Positions 1 to 10,525 of a DNA stretch of 64,000 nt are shown in pieces. The stretch's first letter is position 1. Each line of letters opens with the position of its first letter. Source of the DNA: Zizania palustris (Eukaryota; Streptophyta; Magnoliopsida; Poales; Poaceae). The notes beneath the pieces were generated by a model. The model saw only the letters and a list, made by a program, of their open reading frames with translations, made no database searches and was not told the origin of the DNA. The translations under genes were made by a program, and so were the position numbers. The stretch lies in contig JAAALK010000285.1 in the NCBI GenBank assembly GCA_019279435.1, positions 63,970,865 to 64,034,864 on the forward strand. Reading direction: 5' to 3'.

Positions 1-2102
1 AGTCTATCATACCAAGCCCGAGGAGCCTGCTTGAGTCCATAAAGAGCCTTATGAAGTTTAAGGACTTTATGTGGGTACTTGGGGTTTTAAAAACCAAGGG
101 GTTGTTTTACATAAACATCTTCACCTATGAAGCCATTAAGAAAAGCACTTTTGACATCCATTTGATAGAGTTTGAATCCCCGGGATGTCGCAAAGGCAAG
201 CAAAATCCTAATGGCCTCAAGGCGAGCAACAGGTGCAAAAGTTTCAGTATAATCAATCCCTTCTAGTTGAGAAAAGCCCTGAGCTACAAGTCTAGCCTTA
301 TTTCTAACAATTGTTCCATCCTCCCCTTGTTTATTTTTGAAAATCCATTTTGTTCCAATGAAATGAACATTTGGTGGAGGATCAACTAAAGTCCAGACTT
401 GGTTTCTCTCAAAATTTTCAAGTTCCTCATGCATGGCATTGATCCAACTAGAATCAGAAAGTGCATGACTAACATCTAAGGGCTCGAAAGAAGCAACAAA
501 AGCAGCGTTAGTGAAATGGGCATGAGAACGAGTTACCCTTTGATCAAGCTCACCAATGATCTGCTCGGGAGGGTGCATCCTTTGGACGTGATGTGGAGCC
601 TCGCGGCGGGATGCAGTCTCCCCCTCAACTTGTCCGTTGGAGTGGTCCAAGATGACCGATGTTGAGGTAGTCGCTTCGGGACCTCGTGCCGAAGTAGTTG
701 AAGCGGGGTCAGCTTCGGGGGTCGATGTCGAGGGTAGTAGGGGATCATCCTCGAATTCTCCGGGATCTTCGTCTTCGAATAAGGTCTGTTCCATGTCGTG
801 TTCATTTGCCTGTTCAAGAGCAGAACTAACAGAGGGGGTTGATTCATCAAAAGTCACATCACATGACTCGATGACAGTGTTAGTTTCCAAATTATAAACA
901 CGATAAGAATGACCATGAGTAGTATAACCCAAAAAGATCCCGTCAGAAGATCGCGACTCAAATTTATCCAAGTTACCACGTTTTAGGATAAAGCAGCGAC
1001 AGCCAAAAACTCGAAGATGAGTAACCTTGGGCTGTCTCCCAAAACGCAGTTCATAAGATGTCAAGTTTAAAATTGAGCGCAAGAAAATTCGGTTTGAGAT
1101 ATAGCAAGCAGTGTTCATGGCCTCAGCCCAGAATTTTCTAGGAGTCCTATGCTCATCAAGCATCGTCCTAGCCATCTCAACCAAAGTGCGGTTTTTCCTC
1201 TCAACAACACCGTTCTGTTGAGGAACCCGCGGAGCAGAGAATTGATGTTCTATGCCATGCTCCATGCAAAAGTCAACAAAGAGACTATTTTTGAACTCGG
1301 TGCCATTATCGCTTCGAATGAATTTTAATGCACCAGGGAGTTCAGTGAAAAGTCTCAAAGCCAAGCTCCGAAAGTGTGAAAACACTTCATCCTTGCTGGC
1401 AAGAAAGAAGACCCAAGAGTAGCGAGAGAAATCGTCGACAATAACAAGTACATACCACTTGCCGCCTAAAGAACTAACCCGAGAAGGACCTACAGTGTCC
1501 ATATGGAGAAGTTCTCCGGGCTGTTCAGTCATCACTGTGGTGACTGGCGAATGCGAAGCGGCAATCATTTTTCCATGTCGACAAGGAGCGCAAACTAAAT
1601 TCTTCTCAAACTTGAGCTTGGGCAATCCTCGGATCAGACCTAGGGCGCTCAGACGAGCGAGCAACTCAAAGCTCATATGCCCTAGTCTCCTATGCCACTT
1701 CCAAAGCTCAGAAGTCGAATGTGCAACAAGACAATGAGAAGAACCAGACGACTCTGAAAAATCAGCTCCAAAAACTCTCCCAACCCTAAAGATCTTACAC
1801 ACAACAACGCCATCAGAATTGAGCACTTGCGAAGTATCGCGATGAAATCGCACTTCGAAGCCCTCATCAAGCAACTGAGATACAGACAGCAAATTGTATC
1901 CCAGGTTCTCAACCAAAGCAACATCTTTGAGAGTGAAATTCGAGTTAATTCTTACCACACCTTTACCTTTCACTCTACTCCTTCGATTGTTTCCGAAGGT
2001 GATATGTTCCCTTTGCTTGGTTGTTGTGAGGCTGGAGAACCAAGCTGCATCTCCGGTCATGTGGCGCGAACAACCGGAGTCCATGATCCACGTGCCCTCC
2101 AA
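1..2102 (-). pseudogene. pol: Cop1 pol: protease, GAG-pre-integrase, integrase, N-terminal RT (partial)
   Basis: A 671-codon open stretch (87-2102). Residue 8 is the aspartate of the DSG protease site. An HHCC zinc domain follows (H137, H142, C171, C174), then the integrase core with D202, D265 and E301, an exact D,D(35)E spacing. The integrase C-terminal region has the copia FLGY-type motif near residue 400, and RT begins near residue 590 with the QMDVKSAFLNG motif. A TAA interrupts RT just below position 87 where related copies have Glu. The frame continues through the GLKQAPRAWYD motif to the window edge. The protein would cut the polyprotein and insert cDNA. No upstream Met is needed because it is translated as part of a polyprotein; a stop near 2118 separates it from gag in the same frame. 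It is inactive as it stands, but PR and IN are intact. Confidence 0.9.
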
Positions 2103-2117
2103 GCCTCGACCTGTCGC

Positions 2118-4579
2118 CTACACATGATAAGAACGCCTCGATCGCTCAGTGCTGGGGTGAGTAAAATAATGACGAGGCATCCAGCACTGAGTGACACGAG
2201 TAGTAGGCACAGTAAAAGTAGACGGTCTACGCACATAAAAATCAGAATGATGCAAAGTGCGAGGTCTACCTACATGCAAAGAACGCAAAGCATGTCGAGG
2301 TCTCCTACTCTGACGAGGTACAAAGCTACTCACCCGAGGTCTACCACCATATGGAACATGGTGAACACCTCGAGGAGCAAAACCTCTCCGAGAAGCACGA
2401 GGAGCCTCAAAAACAGGACGAGAGTAATACTCAGACTCATGCACACCTAAAGATGGGTAATGCATGTCCTGATAGCTCATCGCCTGTGCACGTCGCTCAT
2501 CCTTGATGCGACGGAAACAGAAACCAATCAAATGACCCGCCCTCTGACAATAAGAACAGTGAAACACTCTCCTGGGGGCACTCTCATGGGTCATAGGAGC
2601 AACTCTCACAGGCTCCTTGGGTTTCTTTTGAGTGGTTTTCTTGGGAGGATTTTCTTGGTAGGAGGAGTGGTTTTCTTTGGTGGATGGGTAGGCTTTTTGG
2701 CTGATGGGGTGTCCAACAGAGCTCTCTCTTTCTCTAGGGTGGTGGGAGAGGTGAAAACAGTTTTGGTCTTACTGTCTGAAGCTATCCTCTCAAAATCCAA
2801 ACCTAGAGCTACCCCGGCTCTGTCAGCACACAACTTGGTCTTGGCCAAGAGCAAATCCATCCTACCCTTCCCCTCAGTGCATTTGTTCACCACAGAAAGA
2901 AGGTATTCATTTTCTGACATGAGGTTCTCAGCTCGCTCTCTAACAGTGCCTAGCTGGTCCTTAAGGGTAATGCAAGTGTCACAAACAGGTTGCACATCCT
3001 TAGAACTACCGGCCCTCTCCAATCTAGCCTCTAGATCATGAACATGCTTATCACGTAAATTAATGCTATCGCGCAATAAAGAGCAGTTCATGCAATCAAT
3101 AATTTCATGAGGTCTAGAATCCACCTCCAAAAGCTGCTTCTGTGCAGTCTCAAGCTCAGAAAGAGTTTGAGCATGAACAGAACGCAACTGAGCAAGCTCA
3201 CTCATGACAACAGAACATGATTCACATTCAGCATCATCAAATTTAGACTTAAGCATGGCATATTCAGTAGATACATTTTCTAGCCTAAGTCTAAGGTCTT
3301 TTCTTTCTCTAGCGGCTTGCACAAGTAATCTATCCTGACCAAGCACTACTTCATTTAGCTCATCTAATTTAATTAGAAGCTGGTCAGATGATAGGTTTAC
3401 CTCAGATGAGTCAAGCTCATCGCCGCTGTGATCGCTGTCGGCCATGAAGCAAAGGCCGGTGAAGTCACGTCCCTTCTTGTCCTTTTTGTCCTCCTTCCTT
3501 GGGGACTCCTCCTCCTCAGAGCTCGACTCCTCAGTTCAGGATGTGTCGATGTCGCTGAGAGCAGCAACAAAGGCTCTGGAAGCGGCCTTGGCTACTTTCT
3601 TAGCCATCTTGCCGCGCTTGCCCTTCACAAAGGGCTTCCTCTCCTTTTTGTGGAATTTGGGGCGCTCACTCTCATCTCTCTTCTTGACCTTGGGGCAATT
3701 GGCCTTAATGTGAGAGGTGTCGCCACATTCATAGCAGCCACTAAAACCACTTCTCCTCTGATCCCGTCTCTCATGATGAAAGCGGGTGAACCTCCGGGCA
3801 ATGAGAGCAAGCTCATCATCAGCTAGAGTGTCCACCTGCTCCTTTGTGACGGAGACCAGGGAGGACAAAGCAAAACCATCTGCAAGAACACAAGTGCCTG
3901 ATGTGCTTGGTTCTGCAGTGGTGCCACGGCTTGTGCTAGAAACCAATGCCAATGGCTGTGGCAAAGAGCTTCTGTGCACAGCAAGAGATGCCTTGGCAAT
4001 CTCTGTGGACTTCAGCTTGCTAAAGAGTTCGTCACAGGTTAGAGTGTCATAGCCTGTGGACTCCTCAATGCTGGATATCTTCACTTCCCATATGCTACGG
4101 TCAAGAGCATAGAGAAGCTTGATAGCCCTATCGTGATCACTGTAAGCAAGCGTCCCGTTGGATCGCAAGTTACTCACTATCGCGTCAAAGCGAGAAAACA
4201 TGGCATCTACAGATTCACCAGGTGCCTGCACAAACAGCTGATACTGTTGATTGTAGGTGCTTTGGCGCCTGGCCTTGATCTGAGCAGAGCCCTCATGAAA
4301 GACAGTGAGTGTTGTCCAAATCTCCCTAGCAGTCCTAAGGTGCTGCACCCTATCAAACTCACTCCGACTCAAACCAATGAACAGAATGTTCCTTGCCTTC
4401 GAGTTGGCAATATACTGATCTTTTTCGGTTTGAGTGGTGCGGGTATCAGGGATGGAGTATTGTGAGTCCACAATCTCCCAAATTGCATTTCCTTGGCTTA
4501 ACAAGTAAGCCTCCATGCGCACCTTCCAGTATGCAAAATCTGTCCCATCGAACAGAGGAATTTTACTGCCTCTATCCAT
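2118..4579 (-). pseudogene. gag: Cop1 gag with coiled coil and two CCHC knuckles (broken)
   Basis: The ATG at 4579 opens a 347-codon frame with the UBN2/DUF4219-type copia gag start (KIPLFDGTDFAYWKVRMEAYL) and a CX2CX4HX4C knuckle (C282, C285, H290, C295), followed by a Lys-rich tail. A TGA at 3536-3538 interrupts it. The same frame resumes with an acidic, heptad-rich coiled-coil region (3445-2606) that includes CMNC and CDTC pairs. Near 2620 the frame shifts. The next segment (2609-2118) holds a second knuckle (CX2CX4HX4C, CSYC...HLIGFC) and an Arg-rich tail leading into protease. Gag would build the cytoplasmic particle and bind element RNA. The long coiled-coil spacer between two knuckles is typical of long-gag grass copia elements. 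Confidence 0.85.
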
Positions 4580-4629
4580 GTCGCCAACAGATCACAAAAC
4601 CGGTTAAGGTCAACTGGTGATCTTAACCT

Positions 4630-4641
4630 GCTCTGATACCA
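4630..4641 (-). promoter_or_regulatory. Cop1 primer binding site (tRNA-iMet type)
   Basis: Read on the minus strand this is TGGTATCAGAGC, the standard plant primer site complementary to the 3' end of initiator tRNA-Met. It lies 2 bp inside the LTR edge. Confidence 0.92.
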
Positions 4642-4643
4642 AT

Positions 4644-6624
4644 TGTTGGACCGGAAACGGCGACCAGAGGGGGGGTGAATGGGAGCTTTTAAAAATTCGG
4701 GCTAAAAACTTAGCCTTCGGGTCTGTTCTGTCTTCTGCGGAACAGGCTTCGAACACATCCTTCGAAGGTCTGGTTCGGAGGTACTTCGACAGCTCCGAAC
4801 ACAGGCTTCGCAGGAGCAAAAGTTCGAAGCCAAGAAGACTTCGCTCCACTAACAACCCTCGAAAATCTACTCTGCTAAGTCAGTGCAGGCTCCGCACACG
4901 AGGTGCTTCGAGCAGGCTTCGCACTTCACCCTTCGCAAGAGTGGACAGCCCTCTGAGGACTTCGACCAAGTACTTGGCGACAGCAACTGGTGCTGGGCTT
5001 CGTACGCGAAGGTCTACACGCACACAAAACGGACTATGCTAAAGGCTTCGACACAAGAAGCAAAACGGGCCTCGGTCAGGGCTACGCTAGTAAGCAGCGA
5101 GGTTACACCTCCTGTTACACAGAGCGAATACTTACTGACAAAGCACACCTCGCACGAAAAACAACCTTCGCCTCAACAGGCTTCGGTGCACTAAACTAGC
5201 GAAGTATGCAAAGCGAGCTCAAGCAAAAAGCACAAGAAAAACAGGGCTTCGCCGCTTGAACAAGGAACACTGAAATAAATTGAACTCAGAATGAATACAG
5301 CGAGGTCTGTCTACAGGAGCTCAACAGTAAATGCTCAAAGTGTTAAATGTTACCTACCGAGCCCCCATATTTATAGCCCACGGCTTCATCCTAAGGAAGT
5401 GACTACTTTACCCCTAGGGTTTACATCCATTTTGTCTCTACAGAACTAAGGGGTACAAAAGGTAGTCCACCTTTATTTTGGAGGCTTCTCTGTCAGCTGC
5501 AGAGGGGACAGTGTCAGCCTTTTTCAGAACAGACAGTGTCAACCTTTACAGTGTTGACTTCTGGAACCTCCCTTCGCACCGGAGGATGCGGTAGCTTCGG
5601 CGAGAAGCCTGCAGCCTGATGGCCTTCGCTCCGCCGAAGAAGTCCTTCGATACAGTGACGGTTTTAAGCCGAAGCCGTCAAAGCCTTTGGGCCTTCGCAC
5701 CACCACCTCCGGAGTGGATCACCACGGCTTCGCAGCTACTCCGAGCTCGAACACCGTCCGTCCGTGTACCGAAGCCATGCATGGCCGAAGCACCACAAGA
5801 CATCCTCACTCCGAAGCCCCCACCTTCGGAGTTCCACCCTTCGAAGTCCCTCCTTCGTCCAAGGCCTCCGCATGAAGCATTCCATGAGCACTCCGTCGCA
5901 GTCCCTCTCCCCGAGCACACTCCACGACGAGCCTCACCCGGACCATGCCTTCGATGCGCCTCGACTTCTGAGACCTTCGTCGGGTACCTTCGAGTGTCTC
6001 CCTCCGGAGCACACTTCGAACTCCTTGCCTCCGCAGAGGACTTGTTCCACCAACTCCGAAGTCACTCCATTCGGAGTACCTTCGAAGTGCCTCACCTCCG
6101 AGGACTTTGTCTCGGAGTACCTTCAGCCGGAGCCACGCTCCGCACTCTCTGCCTTCACCTGGCACGCCTCGACCCGAGGACCGACCCGGACCACCTTCGC
6201 AGCCACCGTGACGGAGCTCCCCGCTCCCCTGGCATCAAGCCACCCGCTTGACCCAGGTTCACCTGGCTCGAACCTTGTCCGTCGCCTCCGAAGTCCCTGC
6301 GCACCACCGACAAGCAAACAAGTGTATCCAGTACTCCGGAGACCTCTCCGGGTTAGCAACTTCCGGCACACACTCCGGTGTACCTCCCAAAGTACCGAAG
6401 CCATCGGTACGAACCCTGTCATCGTGTACTGCCGGACCCCTCCGACAGGCACACTCCGCTGCACAGCTGCAGCAAGCAAACACCGAACACACTCCGGTGA
6501 CACACCTCCGAACACCCTTCGGAGGTACCACCTCCGAAGCCCCTTCGGAGGTACCCTTCGAACAGAGGGTAAATAATCCTGTCAATCACTCATCACAAAC
6601 ACCGAAACCACCCTTGGTTTCTCA
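4644..6624 (-). repeat. Cop1 5' LTR (1,981 bp)
   Basis: The LTR runs from TGTTGGACC at 4644 to TTTCTCA at 6624. In sense orientation it therefore starts TGAGAAACC and ends TCCAACA. The U5 end carries ATTCACCCCCCCTCTGG, shared with the Cop2 and Cop3 LTRs. A TATA-like GCTATAAATA lies at 5369-5378 (minus). The half from 5540 to 6560 is very dense in CTTCG/TTCGGAG motifs. That density creates many long but meaningless ORFs on both strands; I see no gene in them. The right edge is set by comparison with the intact Tek1 LTR. Confidence 0.85.
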
Positions 6625-8224
6625 CTCCGTTTGAGCCCATTCAAGTTTCTGTATGTTTATAAAATTGTGCTCTACGTACTGGTGTAATTATTTTGTACTG
6701 CTTGCATGACTTGTTGTACTGTTTCTTAATTATTGTATTATTTCGACGCGTTCTAGTTGAGGTCGAAACTAACGAAGAGCCACCACTCGCCGCCGAGGAT
6801 CCATACCAATGCTACGAGGATCAAGGCAAGTCACCGGACCCTCTTGTGGACATAGTTGATCATGTCGAACCTACTTTTTTTTGCAATAATCGCTATAACC
6901 CATAGGTTGATAACTGCATTACCGATAACATGTTCAGTCGTTTATATATTTAGCTAATGTATAGTATTGCTCCCTGAAGTGCAAACCCAAGCCATGTTTG
7001 TATCACATTCTCCTTGTCGCCATCATCGCTTAATAGTTAGCGCCATATGGTCGAGGCGCATTACTTGCTAGCTTAATTACAGTTACTATTAGTCATCAGA
7101 TTAAATTCTTTATACTCCTTTGGATATATATATGTCTTAGTCTCGTCGATATTCTGAGTTGTGGAAGGCGATGTGGATTCGATGTGGTATTGTGCATGGT
7201 GGGTTACGGGTGCAAGCTAGGGCATTGGTGGTCGCACCCGGGGCACTATAAGGACCGGTCTGCGGGATCTGTCACAAAGCATTGTCATGCTAACCACAAG
7301 TCTATGGGTAAGACCTAATCTGTAGTATGGGTCGGTTCAGCTCGATGCACCGAGCGGAGGAGACAAGACCATCTACCAGGAGTTGCCTAGTGATGGCTTG
7401 TGCTGACGAGGCACTAATGGGGGTCGCACGTCTACCAATCGGGTTCTACTCAGTTGTTATGAGTGAGATCCCAGTGGAGCGTCGATGAAACCTAGTGAGG
7501 TTGTCCTCTTGCTGAGCCGGACATGCGAAGGGTTTTGGCATGCGTTCCTAGGACATGGGTCCTCGTAACACACTGCGGTGTGCAGGGATAAGTGCCTTTT
7601 GGGGAAAGTAGTACACCTCTGATCAGAGTATAACCTTTTCGAAAAGCCATGCCCACGGTTATGGGAGAGCCCAGTGATGTTCTTCGCAGTTAGCTTTCAG
7701 TGTTGGAAGTGTGAATTGCATGTCATGTTTAGGATGGTTTGAAAGAGCGAGTGGGCACAGGTGTGCAACTCGAGATAGTGGGAAGTCAGTACTGTTATTT
7801 ACTTCAGCATGTTTATTACTGCTTTAACACTGCTCACTAAAGTTTAAACAACACTTAGCATGCTTTTTACGCAATGAGCCTAGTTTTTGCATCCTTGTTC
7901 AACAACCATAATTATTTGCATGTCCGTGGCTTGTTGTGTACTTTGTACTCACCCCTCGTTGGTTAATTCTTTTAGATGTTGTGTATCAAGAAGAAGAAGT
8001 CTAGGAGTAGCGTCCCAGTCGAGGAGTCGGATCCCCAGAGCCAAGACGTTCTATAGCTGCTTAGATTTGCTTCCGCTTTGAATGTGTTGTAATAAGTGTA
8101 GCCTATGAGCTACGTACTTGACATTACTTTTGTTTACTTCGTTGTCAGCTTGTGAGCGTCTTGTAATAATGACTTTTCATTTATATTCAATGAATTACAG
8201 TTCGTGAGAACCCGGGTCATTACA
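6625..8224 (+). repeat. Tek1 5' LTR, 3' portion (truncated by Cop1)
   Basis: Colinear with 14541-16138 of the 3' LTR throughout, with scattered substitutions and few indels. Ends CCCGGGTCATTACA. No gene seen; the short ORFs at 6693-6905 and 7887-8081 are LTR sequence. Confidence 0.9.
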
Positions 8225-8227
8225 AGA

Positions 8228-8239
8228 TGGTATCAGAGC
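8228..8239 (+). promoter_or_regulatory. Tek1 primer binding site (tRNA-iMet type)
   Basis: TGGTATCAGAGC, 3 bp after the LTR end. It exactly matches the usual chromovirus primer site. Confidence 0.95.
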
Positions 8240-8615
8240 TGACTCGACTGTAGGAAGCCCCCTAGACCATCGATAGGAACTATTTAAAATCTTCTAAACC
8301 TATTTACTTGGGTCGTTTTGTTTAAACTTCTTGCCTAATGTTGTTTTATTCTGTTCTAGCGCCTCTCCAAACTTCAAAATTTTTGTAGCATGTCATTGTG
8401 AGTGAGATGCAGGTGGAGCCTTAGAATGCTAGCTTCCGTAGTTGTCAGTCTTGTTTGTTAGATTGTTTGTTAGTGTGCTTTCTTTTGTGTTTGCTTGTAG
8501 CGTGCGTGTTTGGCAACTAGTGCCAAGGACATGCTAGTTCGTTATTAAAACCTTTTCACTCTTATTCTAAGTTCTCGCGTTATACTCTTGGGTTGGTCCG
8601 CTTATCTTCTTACAG
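8240..8615 (+). other. Tek1 untranslated leader
   Basis: Non-coding stretch between the primer site and the gag ATG. No further structure seen. Confidence 0.7.
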
Positions 8616-9595
8616 ATGTCTTCCAACCCGAGTGGCAATCCCGAGGCTAGCAATGCCAGAGCTAGTCAGCCAGCTACTGAAGATCACCAACAGGCAGCCG
8701 AGACTCAGGCCAATAGAATTATGAGAAGCTTGGGTGGGCCCAGCTGGGGCGCCACAGGGCCTCGCCAGGCTGTACCAATGCCTGCACTGATCCATCCCAC
8801 TTTTCCTGAGGTTATGGTTAATCAGAATAGCATGATGGCTGCTCTTATGTCACAGATGCAGCGGCATCAGGAGAAGCTTGAGCAACTCGAGCGGCAGTTG
8901 TCAGCGAGAGAGTGTCAGGCTCCTGCACCAGCACCAGCACTAGCACTAGTGCCAGCACCAGCACCTATGCCTGCGCCAGCCCCGGTCCCACCCCCCACAC
9001 CGGTGCCGGCTTCGCAGTTGTCAGAGTTTCTGCGGGTCAGGCCACCCACCTTCTCCATCACTACTAATCCCATGGAGGCAGGTGATTGGCTCCGCACTAT
9101 CACTAAGAAGCTGTAGTTGTTTCCGTGTACCGATCAGGAGCGTGTGGCGTTCGGCACCCACCAGCTGCATGGACCCGCCGCTGAGTGGTGGTATAACTTC
9201 CAAGAGGCTCAGCTGGTTAATCATGTTGTTACCTGGGCTAAGTTCACTGCGATGTTCCGGGCTACGCACATACCGTCCGGATTGATAGCACTGAAGAAGC
9301 AAGAGTTCAGAGATCTGTAGCAGGGCAGTCGTTCTGTTACTGAATATTTGCATCAATTTAATCGTCTGGCACGATATGCTCCAGAAGATGTCCATACTGA
9401 TGCACAGAAGCAGGAGAAGTTCCTTAGAGGTATCAAGGATGAGTTGAAGCCTCTGTTGCTGGCCACTGATCATGCTGACTTCTAGACGCTAGTTAACCGA
9501 GCCATTATTCAAGAATCAGAGCAGAACAGAGTTGAGAATAAGAAGCGCAAGATGGTTGTCTATCATTTCCCACCAAACAACAATGAGAGGCCCAG
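8616..9595 (+). pseudogene. gag: Tek1 gag (broken)
   Basis: Starts at ATG 8616 (MSSNPSGNPEASN). The order is an acidic/Gln-rich N-terminus, an Ala-Pro repeat (about residues 103-130, PAPAPA type), then the retrotransposon gag domain (GDWLRTI, HGPAAEWWYN, VTEYLHQFNRLARYAP). TAG stops at 9114-9116, 9318-9320 and about 9483 are all explained by CAG-to-TAG changes. The frame is shifted near 9590, just before the nucleocapsid part. The Pro-rich linker before the capsid-like domain is common in Tekay-type gag. Confidence 0.85.
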
Positions 9596-10525
9596 ATGGC
9601 ACCAGCTCCCTCAGTGCCAAGCTATCAGCCTCGACCAGTTTACCGGCCCTCAACTATAAGTGGCCCCAGTTCGGTAGCATCCCGTCCAGCTAACCCATCA
9701 ACTCAGAGTTCAGCTCAGGCACCAGCTCAGAAGGCAGATGTACTGAAAGACAAGTTTGGGAAGCCAGTGGTCTGTTACAATTGCCGTCAAGTGGGCCATT
9801 ATTCTTTAGCTTGCCCTCACCCAAAGCGACCCCAAGCACCTGCTCAAGCTCCTGCCAATCAAGTGGTTTGTGCCAGGGTGAACCATATTATTGCAGAAGA
9901 AGCTCAGGAGGCACCAGAAGTGGTATTGGGTATGTTTCATGTTAACTCAGTATCTTCAGTTGTTTTATTTGATTCTGGGGCAACACACTCGTTCATATCT
10001 GCATTGTTTGTAAAGATGCATGATTTGAAAACTTTGCTACTACCTAAGCCTACGCTTATAGCCACTCCTGGCAAACAGACCCCGACTGACCTATTTAGCC
10101 CAAGGGTGCTAATAGAGATTCAAGGGGTAGGATTTTGGGTAGACCCTGTTCTAATAGAATGCAAAGGCTTATATGTCATCCTAGGGATGAACTGGCTGGT
10201 TAAACACAAGGGAATGATTGATTGTGCAAGTAGAGAAGTTACCCTAACCAATGAAGATGGACTCGTCGTCACCTTCAAGATGGTAGGGAAAAGAATCGAG
10301 ACTCCAATGGTGAACCAGATAGCCTTGGAGGAGGTACGTGTTGTCAAAGAGTTCATGGATGTTTTTCTTGAAGATCTGCTGGGGATGCCGCCGAAAAGAG
10401 ACATCGAGTTCAAAATTGACCTTGTGCCAGGAACCACTCCCATCTCAAATCGCTCGTACAGAATGGCCGCTAATGAGCTAGTGGAGGTGAAGAAGAATAT
10501 TGAAGATCTCGAGCAAAAAGGGTAA
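9596..10525 (+). pseudogene. Tek1 nucleocapsid knuckle, protease, RT start (broken)
   Basis: A 309-codon open segment. It has a CCHC knuckle (C60, C63, H68, C73), then an aspartic protease with DSGATHSF (D126) and the flap/ILGMNWL motif near residue 200, then the RT approach (EFMDVFLEDLLGMPPKRDIEF) including the PISNRSYRMA segment. It stops at 10523-10525 (TAA) where relatives have a Tyr or Phe codon. The downstream RT continues in the same frame, so this is one original gag-pol frame. Confidence 0.85.

Larger units (their letters stand above)
1..6624 (-). mobile_element. Cop1: Ty1/copia retrotransposon (SIRE/Maximus-like), 3' end off-window
   Basis: Minus-strand copia element. From right to left it shows a 5' LTR (4644-6624), a tRNA-Met-type primer binding site, gag with coiled coil and zinc knuckles, protease, integrase and the start of reverse transcriptase. 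RT, RNase H and the 3' LTR lie beyond the left edge. The order PR-IN-RT is diagnostic of Ty1/copia. The long coiled-coil gag with two separated CCHC knuckles and the roughly 2-kb LTR suggest the SIRE/Maximus group of grasses (Opie/Ji relatives); this lineage call is inferred from architecture. It sits inside the 5' LTR of Tek1: the bases just right of its LTR (CTCCG, 6625-6629) resume Tek1 LTR sequence that is uninterrupted at 14535-14545 in the other Tek1 LTR. Confidence 0.88.

Noticed and set aside
4630..4641. tRNA-like GGTATCAGAGC matches at several sites
   Set aside because: These are primer binding sites next to LTRs, only 12 bp long; no cloverleaf, so no tRNA gene.
5619..6634. Overlapping ORFs up to 270 codons
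   Set aside because: Inside the Cop1 LTR, made of CTTCG/TCCGGAG-type repeats; open in several frames at once with no domain.
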